Source of the DNA: Slackia sp.
Lineage (GTDB): Bacteria; Actinomycetota; Coriobacteriia; Anaerosomatales; Anaerosomataceae
DNA length: 64,000 nt
Reading direction: 5' to 3'
Assembly: GCA_020725885.1 (NCBI GenBank)
Contig: DYEA01000002.1
Span: forward strand, 62,001-126,000
Shown here: positions 59,146 to 64,000 of the stretch, one piece after another
Layout of the letters: each line of letters opens with the position of its first letter
Position numbering within the stretch: the stretch's first letter is position 1
The notes under the pieces: model-generated
Seen by the model: only the letters and a program-made list of their open reading frames with translations
Database searches by the model: none
What the model was told of the DNA's origin: nothing
Program-made: the position numbers and the translations under genes

Positions 59146-59937
59146 TCACGTCCGACGCGCGACACGCTCGACGCTGCGGACGTGCTTCTCGAGCCTCACC
59201 GTGGTGCCGCCGCCCTCGCAAACCGAGAAGTCCACGCGGTCCATCAACGCACGCATGAACATCACCCCCCGGCCTGACGCGGCATACAGGTCCGCTTCAG
59301 CCGGCAGCGTCCCATCGAATCCGCATCCTTGGTCGGAGACCTCGATCGCCACCCGGTCGTCGTATGCCTCGACCGCCACCGCCACCACGTCCGAGCTGCC
59401 GCCGGGCGACCCGTGACGCATCGCGTTCGCCAGTGCCTCCCCGACCGCCACACGGATGTCGAACAATGTCGACTCGGGGATGCCGAGTCCTTCGAGCAGC
59501 GACACGACCGCCGCCCGGGCTGCCGCGAGCTCCGCCGTATCCGCGCGGAACGACATGCGCTCCTCCCACCGTGGGGCGCCCTCGGTGTCAGGAAGCTCGA
59601 TCGACGACACGGCCTCCGTTTCGTCAGCGGCAGTGGAGATGACCGGCGCCAGCTTGAGCAATCCCGAGAGCTCGAGCACCCTGCTCACGTCGCGATTCGC
59701 GCCTGCGAGAACGAGCTTGCCGCCCCGCGGCTCCAGCGCACGGTCCAGCCATACGATCAGGGCCATGCACGAGCTATCGACGTACCCCACGCGAGAGAGG
59801 TCGAGCACGACGTTCTGGCAGCCGCGATCGAGCGCCTCTGACAGGGCCTCCTGGACCTCGGCCGTGCTGACGACGTCGAGCTCGCCCTCGACCCTGGCGA
59901 TGCACGTCGACCGGTGTGTGAACTCGACCTTGACCAT
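59146..59937 (-). CDS. STAS - HATPase fusion (anti-sigma antagonist plus RsbW-like kinase)
   Basis: A 263-residue fusion. Residues about 1-100 form a STAS domain ('LDLSRVGYVDSSCMALIVWL', with the phosphorylatable Ser in DSS), as in SpoIIAA/RsbV. Residues about 125-255 form a GHKL ATPase of the SpoIIAB/RsbW type ('FDIRVAVGEALANAMRHG', 'SDQGCGFDG', 'SGRGVMFMRAL'). Antagonist and kinase are usually separate proteins whose binding switches a sigma factor. Having both in one chain suggests intramolecular switching. It lies 21 nt downstream of the SpoIIE phosphatase gene. Confidence 0.9.
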   Translation of the reverse strand: MVKVEFTHRSTCIARVEGELDVVSTAEVQEALSEALDRGCQNVVLDLSRVGYVDSSCMALIVWLDRALEPRGGKLVLAGANRDVSRVLELSGLLKLAPVISTAADETEAVSSIELPDTEGAPRWEERMSFRADTAELAAARAAVVSLLEGLGIPESTLFDIRVAVGEALANAMRHGSPGGSSDVVAVAVEAYDDRVAIEVSDQGCGFDGTLPAEADLYAASGRGVMFMRALMDRVDFSVCEGGGTTVRLEKHVRSVERVARRT

Positions 59938-59958
59938 CGCTCCGTCCGCAGGCTTCCG

Positions 59959-62900
59959 CTACCCGTTGCTCATTCCCAGCTCGGACGCCGGTTCAAACCC
60001 GGCGATCCCGGTGTAACATGCCGCAAGGATGGCGACGTCGTCCCGGAGCTGGCCACCGGAGAAGCGCTCGAGCTCCTCTAATACCGCGCCGGGAACCGAC
60101 CCGACGTCAGGCGCATGGCGGAGGATGCGCCTGATCCGCCCCTCGCCGAAGAGCTTGCCGTTGCGACGTGTCTCGCTCACGCCGTCCGTGTACAGCAGCA
60201 AGCAGTCGCCCGCCTTCATCACCACGGTCTGCTCGTCGTACCCAGCGTCGCGAAGAGCCCCGACGAGCGGTCCGGTCGTCCCCAGCCGCACGATGTCGCG
60301 CGAAGCGCCGCGCAGCAGCAGCGCTGGAGGATGGCCGCCGTCGGCCCACGACAAGACACCCGTACCCACGTCCAGCATCCCGAGCCAGATCGTGAAGATG
60401 TCGTTCGGATTCCCGCTGTCCACGACCATGCGGTTCAAGGCCTGCAGGATCGCGCTCGCCCCAGAGCCTGCCGCGACCATCCCACGCACGGTGAAGCGGA
60501 TCATCGACGTCTTGGTCGCGGCCTCGACGCCTTTGCCGCACACGTCGGCTATCACGAAGACCACTCGGCCGTCCGGTGAGTGGAACGCGTCGTAGTAGTC
60601 GCCGCCGATCTGCGCCGTGCCTCCAGCCGGGACGTACGCGGCCGCGACCTCCACGCCGTCGAGCCTCGGCAGCCTCGTCGGCAGGATGCTGGACTGCAAG
60701 ACGCGCGAGACCTCGTGCTCCCGGCTGAACAGGTTCGCCGTGTCGATAGCGAGCGCCGCGTGCGAGGCGAACGTGCTCAGCAGGTCCGCGTCCCCTTTGT
60801 CGAACGCGTCAATCCGGCGTCCGAGGGTCGCAAGCACGCCGATGGCGCGTCCCCGCGCAACGAGCGGAACGAGCAGCGCGGACCTCAGCCCCACCTTCAC
60901 GGCTGCGCGCGCGAACGCGCCGCCGACCCGGTCCAGGCTGGTGAGAAGCATCGACTGCTGCGTCTGCAGCACCGCTCCTGGCAGGTCTTCTCCAGGTGCG
61001 AACCGCAGGTCCAGCATCGTCCGGTCCAGGACACCGCGCGCCATCGGCACGACCAGCTGCTTCTTGTCGGGATCCCACCTCATCAGGATGACGGCGTCCG
61101 CGTTGAGGATCTTCTGGACGACGTCCAGGACTCGGCCGAGCACGACGTTGACCTGGAGCGAAGACGACACCGCTTGCGAGACCCTGAACATGGTCTCCAG
61201 GCTCGCAGCGCGCTCCTGGGCTTCACGGAACAGCCTGGCTCGCTCCAACGCGAGGGCCATCTGCCGCCCAAGGGTCTCTGCGACGCGAAGGTCGCGCTCT
61301 CCAGCAGCCCTGTCGGGCTCCGCCGTGCCCACGGCGATCAGACCTGTCACGCGCCCTCCGAGCTTCGCGTACGCGACGACCGCCGTGCGGATCGATTCCC
61401 GGCTCAACCACGCCGCGACCGCCGGGTCGCCTGCGTCCTCGGTCAACACCGCCACTGCCGACGACGCCTCCGGACCTTCGTCCAACGTGTTCCGCTCGTC
61501 CTCAAGGACCGACAAAAGGCTGCTGACCGTCTGCGACGACCCCGGGCTTTCGCGCCCAAGCACCGTGACCACATCGAGCCATGCAAGCCGCCAGGGCATC
61601 CCCAAGGTCTCGGCGGCGCACGCCGCGACCTTGTCCAGGGCGCTCGGCAAGTCCGCCTCCTCGAACAGCAGCTGCGCTGCGCGCTGCAGCGCCTCCGCCT
61701 CCTCCCTCGCGGCGCGCTGCTGCTCGAACGAGCGGGCTTTCTCGAGCGCGAGCGCCGCCTGTGCTGCGAACGAGCCCAGCAGGTCCACCTCGGCAGCCGT
61801 GAACGGCCTTCCGCCCGTCCGCGTGACGGCCAAGACGCCGACCACGCCGCGAGCGGCGCGCAACGGCACCGCCAGGGTCGCCTCGTGCGCCGCTTGCGAG
61901 GCACCGCTGGGCGACAGACGCTCCCGGAAGCTGTGCCGTATCGTCCGGGCCTCGCCCGGGCCCAGCAGGTCCTCGCCCTCGGCCGGATCGAGCGTGATGA
62001 CGGATCCCACAGCGGGCTCTTCCGCACCGCGAGCGGCGACCAAGCGAAGCCGCACCGTGCGCGAGCCGTCCGGCTCGACCAGGTACACCGCTGGGTCGCA
62101 GAGTCCGATCAGGTGGATGACAGAGCGGACCACCTTGTCGGCCACCGCCTCCGGCTCCTCCGTCTCCGCCAACAGACGCGTCGCTTCCTGGAGCCTGTTG
62201 AGCCGCATGGTCACGAGGTTGAACGACTCGAGCAGCCGCCCGACCTCGTCTCCACGGTCGACGGCCACGGGCTCTAGGACTGCCCCCTGGGCCGCGGCCC
62301 GAGCGCGCGACTCGAGGGCGCGCAGCGGCCGCACGAGCCACGAGAACGCGAAGATCGCGATGACCACGGCGAGGACCATCAAGGCCACGTAGGCAGCGAT
62401 CGCGGGACGGAGTGCACCCAGGGTCTCGCGCAGCGCAGCGCCCGCCGGCTCGAGCACCACGACTTCCCAGTCAAGCCCGGGAACCCCCGTCACTCTCCCG
62501 GCGAGCCCCCGGTATGAACCCGCTGACCGCGTCGACAACCTCACGCGGCGACCGCCGTCCCCCTCTTCGCTCTCGACCTCGACCGACTGAAGCTCCTCGG
62601 CAGGAACCGAGCCCCCCGAGAGGACCACCGCTCCGTCTGGCTCGCGGATGAACACGATCGGCGACCTGCTCGTGGCGCTGATCTGATCGAGAGTGGTCTG
62701 GATCCGCTCCGTCTGCACGGCTGCGACGAGGACCCTCGCGTCAGCCCGCGCAGTCGGAACCTCCACAGCGATCCAAAGCGTCGATCCGTCACGGATCCAC
62801 GTGCTGCGGCCCCCGCTCTCACGGAGCGAGGCGCTCCACGCCTGGATCTTCGCCGCAGACGGCGCCCCCGTGGCAGGATACGAGGCGACGACCGTTCCCG

Positions 62901-63237
62901 ACGCATCCGCAAGTGCCAGATGATCCAGGTACGGACCGTTGTCGAGGAGCGCGACCCCCAGCGCCAGCCGCGCCTGCCGGGGCGAGCCGCTCCGCACGTC
63001 GTCCCGCTCCGCGAGCGCCCGCGTGATGCGGTAGGTCGTCTGCAGATGCGACGAGACCTCGAGAGCGAGCACGTCGCGGTATGCACCGATCCGCGCCTGC
63101 TGCTCGTTGCTGACCACCGAGTACACGCCGAAGGCAGCGGTGATGCCGAGCAGCACGGTCGTGGCGACGGCAAAGGTAGCTGCTATGCGCGTGTACCTCG
63201 CCGCCAGGCTGTCCCTGCTCAAGACAGTGGGCTTCAC
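59959..63237 (-). CDS. Membrane SpoIIE-type PP2C phosphatase with sensor, HAMP and three GAF domains
   Basis: A 1092-residue signalling phosphatase. Membrane segment 1 (about residues 12-36) and segment 2 (about 280-303) enclose an extracytoplasmic Cache-like sensor. HAMP (about 304-355) is followed by GAF domains at about 352-500, 519-655 and 686-830, and a C-terminal SpoIIE domain (849-1075) with 'GGDYYDAF', 'VIADVCGKGVEAA' and 'DGVSETRR', whose Asp residues bind Mn/Mg. It should dephosphorylate a STAS Ser, most likely on the neighbouring fusion protein. GTG 63237 with GGAAG upstream is preferred over a TTG 42 nt earlier. Confidence 0.92.
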   Translation of the reverse strand: MKPTVLSRDSLAARYTRIAATFAVATTVLLGITAAFGVYSVVSNEQQARIGAYRDVLALEVSSHLQTTYRITRALAERDDVRSGSPRQARLALGVALLDNGPYLDHLALADASGTVVASYPATGAPSAAKIQAWSASLRESGGRSTWIRDGSTLWIAVEVPTARADARVLVAAVQTERIQTTLDQISATSRSPIVFIREPDGAVVLSGGSVPAEELQSVEVESEEGDGGRRVRLSTRSAGSYRGLAGRVTGVPGLDWEVVVLEPAGAALRETLGALRPAIAAYVALMVLAVVIAIFAFSWLVRPLRALESRARAAAQGAVLEPVAVDRGDEVGRLLESFNLVTMRLNRLQEATRLLAETEEPEAVADKVVRSVIHLIGLCDPAVYLVEPDGSRTVRLRLVAARGAEEPAVGSVITLDPAEGEDLLGPGEARTIRHSFRERLSPSGASQAAHEATLAVPLRAARGVVGVLAVTRTGGRPFTAAEVDLLGSFAAQAALALEKARSFEQQRAAREEAEALQRAAQLLFEEADLPSALDKVAACAAETLGMPWRLAWLDVVTVLGRESPGSSQTVSSLLSVLEDERNTLDEGPEASSAVAVLTEDAGDPAVAAWLSRESIRTAVVAYAKLGGRVTGLIAVGTAEPDRAAGERDLRVAETLGRQMALALERARLFREAQERAASLETMFRVSQAVSSSLQVNVVLGRVLDVVQKILNADAVILMRWDPDKKQLVVPMARGVLDRTMLDLRFAPGEDLPGAVLQTQQSMLLTSLDRVGGAFARAAVKVGLRSALLVPLVARGRAIGVLATLGRRIDAFDKGDADLLSTFASHAALAIDTANLFSREHEVSRVLQSSILPTRLPRLDGVEVAAAYVPAGGTAQIGGDYYDAFHSPDGRVVFVIADVCGKGVEAATKTSMIRFTVRGMVAAGSGASAILQALNRMVVDSGNPNDIFTIWLGMLDVGTGVLSWADGGHPPALLLRGASRDIVRLGTTGPLVGALRDAGYDEQTVVMKAGDCLLLYTDGVSETRRNGKLFGEGRIRRILRHAPDVGSVPGAVLEELERFSGGQLRDDVAILAACYTGIAGFEPASELGMSNG

Positions 63238-63323
63238 GGAGCTTCCGACCTGTGGGTGGATACGACGCCTGCGCTGCAATCCTACCGAAACGCAGCACGG
63301 CCGTCACGGACGGCGGCGGCCGT

Positions 63324-64000
63324 TCAGCCTATCGAGCCCAGGAACGGCAGCAATCGGACGAGCGCAGCTGAGAGTCGCCCCATCTGACCGGACGCTATGA
63401 GCGCCCCCATGACCACGAGGACGGCCCCGGAGAACCGCGAGACGGCAGCCGAGTGCCGTTGCAAGACGCGCAACACCGGGCCGATGCGCTCGAGGGTCGC
63501 TGCGGTGAGCAAGAACGGAAGCCCGAGACCCGCAGAGTATGCCAGCAGCAGCACCGCCGCCCGCGCCGAATCGCCCGTCTGCGCGGCCATTCCCAGGATC
63601 ACCGCCAGAACCGGCCCCACGCATGGCGTCCAGCCGAACCCGAAGGCCGCCCCCATCACCAGCGCCCCGAAACGACCAAAGCGGCGGCTTCGGGTCAGGT
63701 CCGCCCTGACCTCGCGGTACAGCCATGGCACCTTCACGATGTCGAGGAGCAGCACTCCGAACGCCGCGACGGCAAGCCCCGATGCGATCGTCAACGGTTG
63801 CTTGAACGACGCGAGCGCCGGCCCAAGCGTCGCCGAGGCGAACCCGGCGGCAGCGCCCATGAGCACGAACACTGCGCTGAACCCGAGCACGAACAGGGCG
63901 CTCGGAACCAAGACCTCGCGGCTGCTTCGCGCCTCGTCCGCTGACCCGCCGGCCGACATCCCAGCGATGAAGGATATGTAGCCAGGGATGAGCGGCAGCA
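63324..64000 (-). CDS. ccdA: CcdA-like thiol-disulfide membrane protein (5' end outside the window)
   Basis: The C-terminal 225 or so residues of a CcdA/DsbD-beta family protein, which carries electrons across the membrane for cytochrome c maturation or other extracytoplasmic thiol reactions. The frame is open to the window edge and reads 'LPLIPGYISFIAG' there, the family sequence just after the first Cys. The second redox Cys is in 'FGWTPCVGPVLA'. Several membrane segments follow. The start codon and first Cys lie beyond position 64000. Confidence 0.9.
   Translation of the reverse strand, partial: LPLIPGYISFIAGMSAGGSADEARSSREVLVPSALFVLGFSAVFVLMGAAAGFASATLGPALASFKQPLTIASGLAVAAFGVLLLDIVKVPWLYREVRADLTRSRRFGRFGALVMGAAFGFGWTPCVGPVLAVILGMAAQTGDSARAAVLLLAYSAGLGLPFLLTAATLERIGPVLRVLQRHSAAVSRFSGAVLVVMGALIASGQMGRLSAALVRLLPFLGSIG

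Overview
The window is a high-GC, gene-dense bacterial chromosome segment with frequent GTG starts, strong GGAGG-type ribosome binding sites and many 1-11 nt overlaps between neighbours. An Rnf complex, a membrane [NiFeSe] hydrogenase, many ferredoxins, a UbiX/UbiA/UbiD menaquinone-type cluster, cell-wall-binding (CWB2) surface proteins and SpoIIE-type phosphatase signalling together suggest an anaerobic actinobacterium-like organism, perhaps near Coriobacteriia/Anaerosomatales. That placement is inference from gene content, not phylogeny.

Layout. 1-2.3 kb: end of an rnf operon (rnfC, rnfD). 2.4-7.1 kb: ndk, a TPR membrane protein, a lipoprotein cyclophilin, a divergent EF-G-like GTPase. 7.1-16.9 kb: tRNA-Arg, a frameshifted lipid kinase-like gene, plsY, ferredoxin, a BshB-like deacetylase with a possible BshC-like partner, glycosyltransferase, OsmC, a receiver-PilT fusion, an RNA methyltransferase, a small cytochrome b5-domain protein and a Crp-type regulator. 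17-21 kb: a 1022-residue FAD/Fe-S oxidoreductase with a Met-rich tail, behind a promoter carrying paired palindromes, then HAD and DUF2249 genes.

21.6-25.9 kb: a hydrogenase operon (small subunit, large subunit, cytochrome b, maturation protease). The large-subunit frame stops at a TGA exactly where the active-site Cys/Sec of the DP(C/U)xxCxxH motif belongs. The frame resumes for 26 codons and a hairpin lies 11 nt after the TGA, so this is best read as a selenocysteine [NiFeSe] hydrogenase. The small subunit has the matching Cys expected to make the medial cluster [4Fe-4S].

25.9-43.5 kb: a two-component system, transketolase, inositol phosphatase family protein, heme genes (hemE, hemH and two tandem hemY-like genes), acetyl-CoA synthetase, a candidate stand-alone structured RNA with a good promoter (about 38.0-38.2 kb), ferredoxin/DegV/HIT, xseB-xseA-rnd and a second lipid kinase-like gene. 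43.4-47.5 kb: two secreted CWB2-repeat proteins, one with an L,D-transpeptidase domain and one with a beta-propeller.

47.7-54.2 kb: a 6.4-kb integrative element in the 3' end of tRNA-Val, bounded by 46-bp direct repeats. It has a tyrosine recombinase, paired arm-type repeats at both ends, an excisionase-like protein, a winged-helix protein beside 12-bp iterons, nuclease-like proteins and unknown genes. It has no recognisable virion or conjugation genes. 54.2-64 kb: tRNA-Val, tRNA-Gly, tRNA-Cys, the UbiX/UbiA/UbiD cluster (probably late futalosine-pathway menaquinone steps), HAD and nitroreductase genes, a STAS-HATPase fusion next to a large SpoIIE phosphatase (a partner-switching module), and a ccdA gene cut by the window edge.
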